A stretch of DNA of 64,000 nt from Oscillospiraceae bacterium (GTDB lineage: Bacteria > Bacillota > Clostridia > Oscillospirales > Oscillospiraceae). Location: positions 1 to 64,000 of the forward strand of contig CACYLY010000008.1 in NCBI GenBank assembly GCA_902775355.1. The letters are read 5' to 3'. The notes under the pieces are model-generated. The model made no database searches and was not told where the DNA came from. It was given only the letters and a program-made list of their open reading frames with translations. This document shows positions 34,990 through 43,001 of this stretch, piece after piece. The stretch's first letter is position 1, and every line of letters starts with the position of its first letter. The position numbers and the translations under genes are program-made.

Positions 34990-35570
34990 AACGCTGGTGT
35001 GGCAATCCGTTCTCTCTTTCCGCCGTCAGGTGCCAACGTCCGTCCCCCTTTGTAGGGGCCGACGCCCTCGACGGCCCGTAGATCTGCGCTCACGCTTTGT
35101 TACGGAGCGATCAGGGGATCGCTCCCTACGCGCCTGCGTTCGTTCTGCGCCCGTTGTCCCACCGAATACGCGTGAACGCCCGTCGACGCCGTAGGGGAGG
35201 GGCTTGCCCCCTCCCGTAGATCGCGCCGACGCTTCGTCCAAGCTTGTAGGGGCCGACGCCCTCGGCGGCCCGCCGTTGCCCCCTCTCGGTGCATGATCCA
35301 CGGCGCGATGTAGGCATCGCGACCTACGCGGAGTACTCGCCTCCTCCGTAGGGGCGCTTCACGAAGCGCCCGCCCGATCCGCGCTGCCACTCGTCTCCCG
35401 TCGTAGGGGCGCCCTCCGCTTCGCTCCGCCCTTGCGGTCACCCGCCGATCTGCGGCTGTCCCCGTAGCGCCGAGCATCGCTCGGCGACCCTCGTGCGGAC
35501 CTCGCCGAGCAATGCTCGGCGCTGCGGGAAAGATCTTTCGACTCCGGCTTCGCCTCCGCTCAAGATGACA
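34990..35570. repeat. Cluster of GTAGGGGC...GCCCGCC hairpin repeats
   Basis: No gene. Several short hairpins share the borders CGTAGGGGC and GCCCGCC but differ in the stem: GGGGCGCTTCACGAAGCGCC (about 35350), GGCCGACGCCCTCG types (about 35046 and 35248), GGCGCGATGTAGGCATCGCG (about 35300). Near 35465 and 35500 are CGCCGAGCATCGCTCGGCG dyads. The same families recur at 50250-50935 and 42600-42800. Confidence 0.75.
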
Positions 35571-35599
35571 CAGCACCCACATTGTTTCCCATCGGAAAG

Positions 35600-35690
35600 G
35601 GCGGGATTGCTCCCGCCCTTCAAGCTGTCGACAAAGTGTCGACAGCTTGGGAGACAAAAATGGAAACTTCCGAAAAAGTTTCCATTTTTG
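35600..35690. repeat. Three adjacent strong hairpins
   Basis: In order: GGGCGGGA, TTGC, TCCCGCCC (about 35600-35619); AAGCTGTCGACA, AAG, TGTCGACAGCTT (35622-35648); AAAAATGGAAACTT, CCGAAA, AAGTTTCCATTTTT (35656-35689). The last looks like a bidirectional terminator. The convergent genes lie far off (34457 and 35829), and nothing in between codes. A second GCGGGATTGCTCCCGC copy is at about 35797. Confidence 0.75.
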
Positions 35691-35828
35691 CTGGATTGAA
35701 CGTGAAGGGGGGCATACCCTCCCCCCTTCACAATCCCCCCATGCGTGTCGATACGCTGTCTTCGGTCTTTGTCTACAGTCTCAAGAGCGGGATTGCTCCC
35801 GCCTTTTCATGCATCTTCACTTGGATAT

Positions 35829-36761
35829 TCAGCCTTTTTTCAGCTTCAGTAGGGCTGCCGATACCTTGTCCAGCCCGTGATAGTTGAGCCGCATCACCAG
35901 CCGCCGCTTCGCGCTCTCGGCCTTGAATGCGGCGCAGCGGCCCAGGTCGGGGATCTGTCGGTTAATATAATTCCTTATTTCTCGAATTACGTTTTCCTTA
36001 TCGCTCCCGTTCTGTCGCCGGAGCCGGTTGACGCCGTCCAGCAGAGCGTGATTCAGCACCAGAGACTCATAGTCCTCCCGGCGGCCTTCGGCCTCCATGG
36101 GCCCCCGCAGCAGGTCCAGCACCGCCAGCAGGTCCAGGTTTTTGCGGGCGTTGTCGTTGTGCATGGTGGAGGGGTGGCCGATCCGGTAGCAGTACAGAGT
36201 CTCGGGGACGCGCGCCAGTCTCTCCGTCCGGCTCAGGGCCAGGGCGGAGAAGGCAAAGTCCTCGTACCAGAGCCCCTCGGGAAAGCGCAGATCGCCGATG
36301 AGGCTGCGGCGAAAGACCTTGTCGCAGCTGGAGCCCGCGGCGGCCAGGGCGCTGCCCTCCCGCCAGGCCCGCAGCAGCCGGGTCCCGCCGTCCTCATAAC
36401 ACTCCAGCGTGTCGCAGACGGCCACGTCGGCCCCTTCCTTTTCGGCGGCGGCGATCAGCTTCTCGTACATCTCCGGCAGCACCCAGTCGTCGCTGTCCAC
36501 AAAGCCCAGCCAGTCTCCCCGGGCCATGTCGATGCCGAAGTTCCTTGCCCGGCCCTGGCCGCCGTTTTCCACGGTCTTCGTGCGCACGGTATCGGGGAAG
36601 CGGGCGGCGTAGTCGTCCAGGATGGCCTGGCAGCCGTCGGGGGAGCCGTCGTTCACCAGGATGATCTCCAGATCCCCCAGAGTCTGGGCCAGCAGGGAGT
36701 CCACGCATTTGCGCAGGGTCTTCTCCGCCTTATAGACGGGCACGATGACGCTCAGCTTCAT
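35829..36761 (-). CDS. Glycosyltransferase family 2
   Basis: 310-aa GT-A enzyme for surface polysaccharide. LSVIVPVYKAEKTLRKCVDS and LVNDGSPDG open the nucleotide-binding fold; ENGGQGRARNFGID and FVDSDDW (metal-binding DxD type) follow; then WYEDFAFSALAL. ATG at 36761 overlaps the stop of the polymerase gene upstream as ATGA, so the two are co-translated. Donor and acceptor unknown. It is a different protein from the GT2 at 28958, with moderate similarity in the catalytic half. Confidence 0.92.
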   Translation of the reverse strand: MKLSVIVPVYKAEKTLRKCVDSLLAQTLGDLEIILVNDGSPDGCQAILDDYAARFPDTVRTKTVENGGQGRARNFGIDMARGDWLGFVDSDDWVLPEMYEKLIAAAEKEGADVAVCDTLECYEDGGTRLLRAWREGSALAAAGSSCDKVFRRSLIGDLRFPEGLWYEDFAFSALALSRTERLARVPETLYCYRIGHPSTMHNDNARKNLDLLAVLDLLRGPMEAEGRREDYESLVLNHALLDGVNRLRRQNGSDKENVIREIRNYINRQIPDLGRCAAFKAESAKRRLVMRLNYHGLDKVSAALLKLKKG

Positions 36762-38188
36762 GCCGCTTCCTCCTCCCGGGTCTGGTACCAGATCAGGGCC
36801 AGGATCAGCGCGAAGTAGATGGACACGTTGGGCCGCCGCACCAGGGCGCCGGAGAATTGGGCCAGGCCCAGCTGCAGGGCCAGCACCAGGGCCAGGGTGA
36901 AGTTCTCCGCCGTGATGCTGCCCTTGAAGTCCTTCCGCAGCCTCCGGACGATCCGGAGCAGGAAGCAGAGCACAAAGCCCACGTAGAGCCCGAAGCCCAC
37001 ATAGCCGTAGTAGAAGAACAGGGCGGGCCAGTCGTTCTCCATGTCGTACTTGCCGTCGGTGCCCACCTGGGCCGCCTCAAAGCCCACCAGCCGGGTGAGT
37101 CCGTCGGTCTCCACCTGCCAGATGAGCCGGGCGTAGCTGCGCTCCATGACCCGGGTGTCGATCAGCCGCCCCACGTCGGTGGTCATGCGGTAGAGCCGCA
37201 GCACCCGGTCCATGCCGAAGCGGTCGATGAGATCGGGCAGGGCGCCCAGATACTGCCAGTAGTAGTACTCGAAGACCTCCCGCACCACCGGATCGTTGTA
37301 GCGCTCCTCGAAGCTCATGTCCGTGATGTCGATGCCCTTTTCCAGCAGGGTGGCCTCGATCTCGCCCTGGGTGTTCTTCTTCGCCAGTTCCTGGTTGACC
37401 CGGCAGCGGGGCGTCCAGGGGTAGATGACCACAGAGAAGATCATCAGCAGAACCAGAAGGATGAGCAGCAGCTTTTTCAGCTTCCGCTTCAGCAGCAGCT
37501 TTTCCGCCGCCAGATACACCGCGTAGGCGCCAAAAATGGCGAAAATGGAGAAGTAGCAGGCCTTGGTGCCGTTGGTGAGGAAGAGCGTGACAATGACGCA
37601 GGGCACCGCCAGCGAGAGCCATTTGCGCTCCGTCTTCACGGCCCAGCCCATGGCAAAGGTGGCCAGGGTCACCAGCAGGATGCTGTTGGCGCAGCGGTTG
37701 TCGTCGATGACCCAGCCGCTGTAGCCCAGGCCCTCGCCGTAGGTCACGTTGCCGGTGCCGGTGACGTAAGCCGCGAGCACAGAGACGGCCATGATCGCCG
37801 CCGCCGTCAGCACGCCGCGCCAGGCCTGCTCCCGGGTCTTGGCCTGCCGGAGGTACCAGATGAAGCTGATGGCCAGGATCGGCGTCTGGACCACGCTGAG
37901 CATATAGCGGAGATCGTAGGCCATGTTCCGGTAGCCGACGCGGAAGCCGTTGAGCACATGCAGCAGGCAGAAGGTGCCGATGACGGCAAAGCCCAGGAAA
38001 TAGGGCTTTTTCCGCTCCGCCCTGACGAGCACCAGCAGCGGCAGGACCAGCAGCAGGGCCAGCCGGATATAGCCGGAGACGGTGCCGTTTTTATTTTGAG
38101 TAAAGTAGGCCAGGGTGTCCAGCAGCGGCTGGGCCGCGATCAGTAGCAGCAGCCAGCTGTCCCCCAGGCGGGACTTTTGCTTGTTCAT
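36758..38188 (-). CDS. Wzy/O-antigen ligase-like polysaccharide polymerase
   Basis: 476-aa membrane protein with about 10-12 hydrophobic helices and one large extracytoplasmic loop (about 255-390: CRVNQELAKKNTQGEIEATL onward), the topology of O-antigen polymerase/ligase family proteins that join lipid-linked repeat units at the outer membrane face. ATG at 38188 follows AAAAGGA. The frame continues upstream to 38518 only as a shadow of the rplS remnant. Coupled to the downstream GT2 by an ATGA overlap. No family-defining catalytic residue can be confirmed by eye. Confidence 0.82.
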   Translation of the reverse strand: MNKQKSRLGDSWLLLLIAAQPLLDTLAYFTQNKNGTVSGYIRLALLLVLPLLVLVRAERKKPYFLGFAVIGTFCLLHVLNGFRVGYRNMAYDLRYMLSVVQTPILAISFIWYLRQAKTREQAWRGVLTAAAIMAVSVLAAYVTGTGNVTYGEGLGYSGWVIDDNRCANSILLVTLATFAMGWAVKTERKWLSLAVPCVIVTLFLTNGTKACYFSIFAIFGAYAVYLAAEKLLLKRKLKKLLLILLVLLMIFSVVIYPWTPRCRVNQELAKKNTQGEIEATLLEKGIDITDMSFEERYNDPVVREVFEYYYWQYLGALPDLIDRFGMDRVLRLYRMTTDVGRLIDTRVMERSYARLIWQVETDGLTRLVGFEAAQVGTDGKYDMENDWPALFFYYGYVGFGLYVGFVLCFLLRIVRRLRKDFKGSITAENFTLALVLALQLGLAQFSGALVRRPNVSIYFALILALIWYQTREEEAA

Positions 38189-38206
38189 TCCTTTTCCCCC
38201 ATAAGT

Positions 38207-38240
38207 TTTATGGCGCCTTCCGACGGAAGACGCCATAAAA
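38207..38240 (-). terminator. Hairpin after rplS, probable terminator
   Basis: TTTTATGGCG and CGCCATAAAA pair around CTTCCGACGGAAG, itself a small stem. It sits between the rplS remnant (stop 38253) and the polymerase start (38188). The T-run is short, so read-through is possible. Confidence 0.5.
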
Positions 38241-38252
38241 CATGAGCACAAA

Positions 38253-38500
38253 TTACAGCCGCTCCTTGACCTTGGCCTTCTTGCCCACGCGGTCGCGCAG
38301 GTAGTACAGCTTGGCTCTGCGCACCTTGCCCTTGCGGACGGTGGTGACGGAGACGATGGAGGGAGAGTGCACCGGGAAGACCTTCTCGCAGCCGACGCCG
38401 TAGGAGATGCGGCGGACGGTGATGGTCTCGTTGATGCCGCCATGCTTCTTGGCAATGATGGTGCCTTCGAAAGCCTGGGTACGCTCACGGTTGCCTCCAT
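38253..38500 (-). pseudogene. rplS: 5'-truncated ribosomal protein L19 gene
   Basis: Codons 38495-38253 encode the last 80 residues of L19 ([20 protein letters not shown] through [13 protein letters not shown]). Family members are about 115 residues; the first 35 or so are absent. An ATG with a good site (AAAGAGGATCGAACT) lies at 38500 but is one frame off: it reads MEATVSVP rather than entering GNRER. This fits an out-of-frame deletion that joined the start codon to codon 37 or so. The promoter (38616-38644) and a structured leader are still in place. L19 is normally essential, so either another copy exists or the deletion is an assembly error. Confidence 0.8.
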
Positions 38501-38609
38501 AGTTCGATCCTCTTTCATCTAGACGTTCAATACCGGAGGCTCTGGCTCTCAACCCAGGCGCGGCAGCGGACCGCCTTTCTAAGCGCGCGAAGAGATCCTC
38601 CGCGCAAGC
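38501..38609 (-). ncRNA. Leader of rplS, possible L19 autoregulatory leader
   Basis: About 109 nt of GC-rich, structured leader between the promoter and the ATG at 38500. It includes GCGCGGAGG/CTTCGCGCG-type pairing and the segment CTGCCGCGCCTGGGTTGAGA, then GCCAGAGCCTCCGGTATTGA. Firmicute rplS genes are known to carry an L19 leader element; I recognise the position and general form but have not matched a covariance model. Confidence 0.42.
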
Positions 38610-38615
38610 TGTAGT

Positions 38616-38644
38616 ATTGTAGCACAGCTTTCTATGGATTGCAA
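38616..38644 (-). promoter_or_regulatory. Promoter of the rplS locus
   Basis: Minus strand TTGCAA (38644-38639), 17-bp spacer, TACAAT (38621-38616). Confidence 0.72.
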
Positions 38645-38689
38645 GTGTTTTTTTGTGTTTTTCCCATCCGCTCTCTCAAAGCAAAAAGA

Positions 38690-38786
<97 letters not shown>

Positions 38787-39863
38787 CTATTCTCCCGCCA
38801 GCTCGCCGATCCGCCGCAGGATCTCCCCGTTGTAGGCGGCCAGATCGTCCGGGCGCTTTTCCGCCTTCTGGGCCGCGGCCAGGGCCGGGACCAGGTCCTC
38901 GTAGCCCTGCAGGCCCTCGTTGTACTGCTCCAGATTCTTCGCGCAGTAGAGGGGCAGACCCACGGCCATGGCCTCCATGATGTTCAGGGGCTGGCCCTCG
39001 TAGCGGGAGGTTGAGAGAAAGGCGTCCATCCGGGCCATGTAGCGGTAGGGATTGGGCTGGTTCCCCAGAAATGTGACCTTGTCCGCAAGGCCCAGTCTCT
39101 CCCGCTGCTCCTCCAGGGCCTGCCGGTCCGGCCCGTCCCCGATGATATACAGCCGCAGCCCGTCCCGCCGCTTCAGAGCCTCGGCAAAGGTGTCCAGCAT
39201 GATGTCATAGCCCTTCTGGTGGCAGAGCCGCCCCAGGGCAACGAAGTTCATGCAACTTTCGTCGATCTCCAGATCCGGGCATTCTTCCGCCATTTTCCGA
39301 TGGATCTCCCCCACGTCGATATAGTTTTGAATGACGGTGAAGGGTTTATCCTCCACGCCGGACATAGCGCGGAAGGGCTCCTCCAGGGCCCCGGACACGG
39401 GCACAAAGCCGTCGTAATACTTGAACTTGCCCTTGAAGGCATTCCAGAGCACCCGGTACTTCCATTCGTTCTGCAGTTTGATGCGCACGTCGTTGTGGAT
39501 CCACATGACCCGCTTTTTGGCCGGGACCGTCAGCGCCCCCACGGCGCAGGAGAACTGATAGGAGTTGAAGTCCACCGCCAGGTCGTATTCCACATTCGCC
39601 GGGAAGCATTCCCGGAATTTAGGATCGGTCTCCACCCGTTTTTTCCCGAGATCGAAGGGCAGGAAGGACCAGATCCTCGGCAGCGGCTTCAGATAGCGGA
39701 TGTTCAGCTCCTTGGGGAAATCGTCGGTCCAGAACGCCGTTTTGTCAGAGAGATAGAGATCCGCCTGAAAGCGGGAATAGTCCAGATTCCGCAGCAGGTT
39801 CACGATGGACTTCTGGATCCCGCCCACCCCCAGGTCGTTCTGAAAAAAAGCGATTCGTTTCAT
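38787..39863 (-). CDS. Glycosyltransferase family 4 (GT-B fold)
   Basis: 358-aa retaining GT-B enzyme. N-terminal domain start RIAFFQNDLGVGGIQKSIVN has the Gly-rich loop; HND follows in VMWIHNDVRIK; the C-terminal donor domain has FVALGRLCHQKGYDIMLDTF, YIIGDGPDRQALE and STSRYEGQPLNIMEAMAVG, which holds the E-x7-E signature. It acts at the cytoplasmic membrane face in glycan assembly. ATG at 39863 follows ACGGAGGAAAGC. Upstream of the rplS remnant in the same direction as the polymerase and GT2, so probably part of one surface-polysaccharide locus. Confidence 0.93.
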   Translation of the reverse strand: MKRIAFFQNDLGVGGIQKSIVNLLRNLDYSRFQADLYLSDKTAFWTDDFPKELNIRYLKPLPRIWSFLPFDLGKKRVETDPKFRECFPANVEYDLAVDFNSYQFSCAVGALTVPAKKRVMWIHNDVRIKLQNEWKYRVLWNAFKGKFKYYDGFVPVSGALEEPFRAMSGVEDKPFTVIQNYIDVGEIHRKMAEECPDLEIDESCMNFVALGRLCHQKGYDIMLDTFAEALKRRDGLRLYIIGDGPDRQALEEQRERLGLADKVTFLGNQPNPYRYMARMDAFLSTSRYEGQPLNIMEAMAVGLPLYCAKNLEQYNEGLQGYEDLVPALAAAQKAEKRPDDLAAYNGEILRRIGELAGE

Positions 39864-39875
39864 GGCTTTCCTCCG

Positions 39876-39950
39876 TAGGGACGAGCATCGCTCGTCCGCT
39901 TTGTTTGCAGCCGAGATCCCGGCCGAGCAATGCTCGGCCCTACGGCTTTT
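39876..39950. repeat. Short palindromic repeats before the GT4 gene
   Basis: GACGAGCATCGCTCGTC (about 39881-39897) and GGCCGAGCAATGCTCGGCC (about 39923-39941). The border CCGTAGGG of the first lies directly against the GT4 ribosome site. No promoter is visible between this gene and the upstream DUF2344 gene. Confidence 0.7.
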
Positions 39951-39955
39951 CGCCT

Positions 39956-40624
39956 TTACCGATATACCTGCATTGCCGCGTCGTAGGTCTCGATGCGGGT
40001 GAATTTGGCAAAGTCCGGGGCCAGCTCCGGCCGCAGCTGCCGCAGGGCCTCCACCAGCAGCTCCGGGTTGATCGTCGGCTCCTGGGCGGAAAGGATTGTT
40101 GTTATGTCAACCTGTTTGTCCCCCGGCTCGAAGCGGATCTCCCGGATGCCCGGACGGATGTCCGTTTCCCCCAGGCCCCGCTTGGTCTTCTTGGTGATGA
40201 CCACCGGCGCGCCGGCGTAGAAGTCCTTGAGCCGCGCGGCCATCTCCCCGGTGTCTCGCCGGTCATATTCGAAGAAGCCCTCCACATGGAGCCACTTGAG
40301 CTCGGCGACCTTGCGGGTGAATCCGTAGGCCTCGGTGACCCGGATCCCCTCGGGCAGCACGGCGTTGAGCCGCTCCGGGAGCGCCGCCAGGTCCGGGGTC
40401 TCCTCGGCCTTCAGCTTGAAGTCCATGATCTCGCAGAGGCTCCCCGTCCCCACGGAGAGGGGCAGGGCGATGGCGATCTGGGGATGGGGATTGAAGCCCT
40501 CGGAGTATTTCAGCGGCAGGCCCGCCCGGTTGAAGGAGCGCTGCAGGGTCCGCATCAGGTCCAGGTGGGAGATGTACACCGCCCGCCCGGTCTTTTCAAA
40601 GCGCAGTCTCAGCTTATCGCTCAT
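39956..40624 (-). CDS. DUF2344 / TIGR03936 radical SAM-linked protein
   Basis: 222-aa cytoplasmic protein. KLRLRFEKTGRAVYISHLDL and GFNPHPQIAIALPLSVG are the family hallmarks. In many Clostridia it follows a TIGR03960 radical SAM gene, sometimes fused to it; the function of the pair is unproven but thought to concern RNA modification. ATG at 40624 overlaps the end of the upstream gene by 11 nt. Confidence 0.92.
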   Translation of the reverse strand: MSDKLRLRFEKTGRAVYISHLDLMRTLQRSFNRAGLPLKYSEGFNPHPQIAIALPLSVGTGSLCEIMDFKLKAEETPDLAALPERLNAVLPEGIRVTEAYGFTRKVAELKWLHVEGFFEYDRRDTGEMAARLKDFYAGAPVVITKKTKRGLGETDIRPGIREIRFEPGDKQVDITTILSAQEPTINPELLVEALRQLRPELAPDFAKFTRIETYDAAMQVYR

Positions 40625-42455
40625 CGCAGGTGAACCCCCTTTCCAGGAGCCTGGCCGCCCCGCAGGCGGCGCATTGGTGCCGGCAGTCCGGCGAGAGCTC
40701 GGAGCGGTAGCACTTCTCCCGCTCGCTCCAGAGGTGGGCCTTGCGCACGCCCACGTCGATGTGATCCCAGGGCAGGACCTCGTCCTTCCCCGCCTCCCGG
40801 TGGGCGTAGAAGTCCACGTCCAGGCCGCATTTTGCAAAGGCGGCCATCCAGCGTTCAAAGGAGAAATAGTCCGTCCAGGCGTCCAGCCGTCCGCCCTGCC
40901 GCCAGACCTCCTCGATGGCGTCCGCCACCCGGCGGTCTCCCTTGGAGAGCACCGCCTCGATGAGGCTGGTCTCGGCGTCGTGCCAGTTGTAGGTCACGTT
41001 CTTGGCAGTGATGGAGGCGCGCAGCAGATTCACCCGCCGCAGATACTCCGGCAGGGGGATCTGGGCCTCCCACTGGAAGGGGCTCTGGGGCTTGGGGATG
41101 AAGCAGGAGGTGGACACGGTGATGCGCACCCCCCGGTTCTTGTTCTTGGCGTTCATGCGCCAGCAGTGGAGGATCTGGTTGGCCATCTCGGCGATGCCCA
41201 GGATGTCCTCGTCGGTCTCGGTGGGCAGGCCCAGCATGTAATAGAGCTTCACCGTGTTCCAGCCGCCGGCGAAGGCGATGGAGCAGGTATGCAGCACGTC
41301 CTCCTCGGTGACGTTTTTGTTCACCGCGTCCCGCAGGCGCTGGCTGCCCCCCTCCACGGCGAAGGTCAGGCCGCTCTTGCGCACCTTCTGGATCCGCTCC
41401 ATGATCTCCATGGAGAAGTTGTCCGCCCGCAGGGAGGGCAGGGACAGGCCGATGCTCCTGGGCTCGCAGTATTCCAGCAGCCCGTCGCAGAGAGCGGGGA
41501 GCTGCCGGTAGTCGCTGGTGGAGAGGGAGAGGAGCGTCACCTCCTCGTCCCCGGTGTTTTCCAGGGCCTCGATGCCCTGGCGGATCAGGGTCTCGGGCTT
41601 CTTGGCCCGGAGAGGCCGGTACACGTGCCCCGCCTGGCAGAAGCGGCAGCCCCGGGGGCAGCCCCGGAAGAGCTCCAGGCTCACCCGGTCGTGGACCACC
41701 TCGGTGCTGGGCACGATGGGCCTCGTTGGGAAGGGCGCGGCGTCCAGATCGCTGACGATGGCCTTGGTGACCCGCTCCGGCGCTCCGTCTCTGGGCGTCA
41801 CGGCGGCCACGGTGCCGTCGTCGTTATAGCTCACGTCGTAGAGGCTGGGGACGTAGACGCCCCGGATCCGGGCGGCCTGCACCAGAAACTCGTGCTTGCT
41901 CCAGCCCTCCAGCTTGGCCCGGTGCAGCAGGGTCAGCACCTGGTTGTCCGCCTCCTCCCCCTCGCCCACCACGAAGAGGTCGATGAAGGGGGCCATGGGC
42001 TCGGCGTTCACCGCCGCGGTGCCGCCGGCCCAGATGAGGGGCAGCAGGCCGGGCCGATCCGCCGTCCGCAGGGGGATGCCGGCCATGTCCAGCATGTCCA
42101 GCACGGTGGTATAGGCCATCTCGTAGCCGATGGAGAAGGCCAGGGAGTCGAAGTCCCCGATCGGGTCGCCGCTCTCCAGGGCATAGAGGGGGATCCCGGC
42201 CTTTTTCATCTCCTCATACATGTCCCCCCAGGGGGCGAAGACCCGCTCGCACCACACAAAGGGCAGGCTGTTCATGGTCTCGTAGAGGATGCTCATGCCC
42301 AGGTTGGACATGCCGATCTCATAGGTGTCCGGGAAGCAGAAGGCCAGGCGCAGGTCCACCTCGTCCTTGTTCTTGATGATTTGATTGTATTCCCCGCCGG
42401 TATAGCGGGCGGGCTTTTGCACCCGGGGCAGGATGCGTTCCAGTCGTTTGTCCAT
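40614..42455 (-). CDS. TIGR03960 family B12-binding radical SAM protein
   Basis: 613-aa enzyme. An N-terminal cobalamin-binding-like domain (about 1-200) precedes a radical SAM core with the cluster motif CPRGCRFCQAGHVYRP (CxxxCxxC) at about residue 250. Near the C-terminus CRHQCAACGAA adds a second Cys cluster, possibly for another metal site. ATG at 42455 has GGGGAGTGTGCC upstream; the 13-residue longer frame is rejected. Forms an operon with the DUF2344 gene. Substrate unknown. Confidence 0.93.
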   Translation of the reverse strand: MDKRLERILPRVQKPARYTGGEYNQIIKNKDEVDLRLAFCFPDTYEIGMSNLGMSILYETMNSLPFVWCERVFAPWGDMYEEMKKAGIPLYALESGDPIGDFDSLAFSIGYEMAYTTVLDMLDMAGIPLRTADRPGLLPLIWAGGTAAVNAEPMAPFIDLFVVGEGEEADNQVLTLLHRAKLEGWSKHEFLVQAARIRGVYVPSLYDVSYNDDGTVAAVTPRDGAPERVTKAIVSDLDAAPFPTRPIVPSTEVVHDRVSLELFRGCPRGCRFCQAGHVYRPLRAKKPETLIRQGIEALENTGDEEVTLLSLSTSDYRQLPALCDGLLEYCEPRSIGLSLPSLRADNFSMEIMERIQKVRKSGLTFAVEGGSQRLRDAVNKNVTEEDVLHTCSIAFAGGWNTVKLYYMLGLPTETDEDILGIAEMANQILHCWRMNAKNKNRGVRITVSTSCFIPKPQSPFQWEAQIPLPEYLRRVNLLRASITAKNVTYNWHDAETSLIEAVLSKGDRRVADAIEEVWRQGGRLDAWTDYFSFERWMAAFAKCGLDVDFYAHREAGKDEVLPWDHIDVGVRKAHLWSEREKCYRSELSPDCRHQCAACGAARLLERGFTCDER

Positions 42456-42495
42456 GGCACACTCCCCTGTTTGGTGAAAATAAAGGCTCCGCATA

Positions 42496-42511
42496 GTAAC
42501 GTTTTCGTTAC
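42496..42511. promoter_or_regulatory. Perfect palindrome in the radical SAM gene leader, candidate operator
   Basis: GTAACGTTTTCGTTAC is an exact 16-bp palindrome located between the promoter at 42542-42570 and the start codon 42455. A further half site GCGTTAC lies at about 42528-42534, just upstream. It has no T-run, so a repressor or RNA-level control is more likely than termination. Confidence 0.5.
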
Positions 42512-42541
42512 CAATAAGCGTGAGTTTGCGTTACTACTCGC

Positions 42542-42570
42542 ATTCTACCCCATCCCGCGCCGTTTTACAA
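42542..42570 (-). promoter_or_regulatory. Promoter for the TIGR03960-DUF2344 operon
   Basis: Minus strand TTGTAA (42570-42565), 17-bp spacer, TAGAAT (42547-42542). Confidence 0.6.
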
Positions 42571-42599
42571 GTCTCGGTTCAGCCGCCGGACAGGGCTTT

Positions 42600-42800
42600 C
42601 TCCCCGTATCGCCGAGCATCGCTCGGCGTGGCCCCGTCCCCCGCTTTGCCTTCCCCTCAAAGGGAAGCCTTGGCGCGCCCGCCGATGCGCAACGCGCCCG
42701 CAGCGCCGAGCATCGCTCGGCGAAAACGGAACGAATCGGCGGGACGAAGGAACGCCGAGCGATGCTCGGCGATACGAGGCCTTGTTCCGCAACACAAGAT
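42600..42800. repeat. GCCGAGCATCGCTCGGC palindromic repeats
   Basis: Three copies of the dyad CGCCGAGCATCGCTCGGCG or its inverse (about 42606-42624, 42704-42722, 42751-42770) in the gene-free stretch 42571-42906. The same dyad occurs near 35465, 35500 and in variant form at 39881 and 39923. Confidence 0.8.
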
Positions 42801-42906
42801 GCACGGCGCTGCGGGGAAAGATCTTTTGGCTTCGCTTCGCTCAAGATGACAGGGTCCCCAGCCCTCGCTCGCGCCGTTTTTGTTTCCAAATTGTCATTAT
42901 TCTCTC

Positions 42907-42935
42907 TGGACATAGGAACGATTCTATGATACACT
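42907..42935 (+). promoter_or_regulatory. Possible promoter for the 2360-aa LRR-dockerin gene
   Basis: TGGACA (42907-42912), 17-bp spacer, TACACT (42930-42935), with a 60-nt AT-rich leader before ATG 43002. Confidence 0.45.
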
Positions 42936-43001
42936 TATATTGGATTTGTATAAATACATATAGGTAGATATGTCTAACATCTGACGAAGGAGGAAACGAG
43001 C

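Noticed and set aside
34990-35570. Possible CRISPR array
   Set aside because: Repeats are hairpins of differing sequence with no constant repeat length or unique equal-sized spacers, and no cas genes are near. The same applies to 50250-50935 and 16380-16800.
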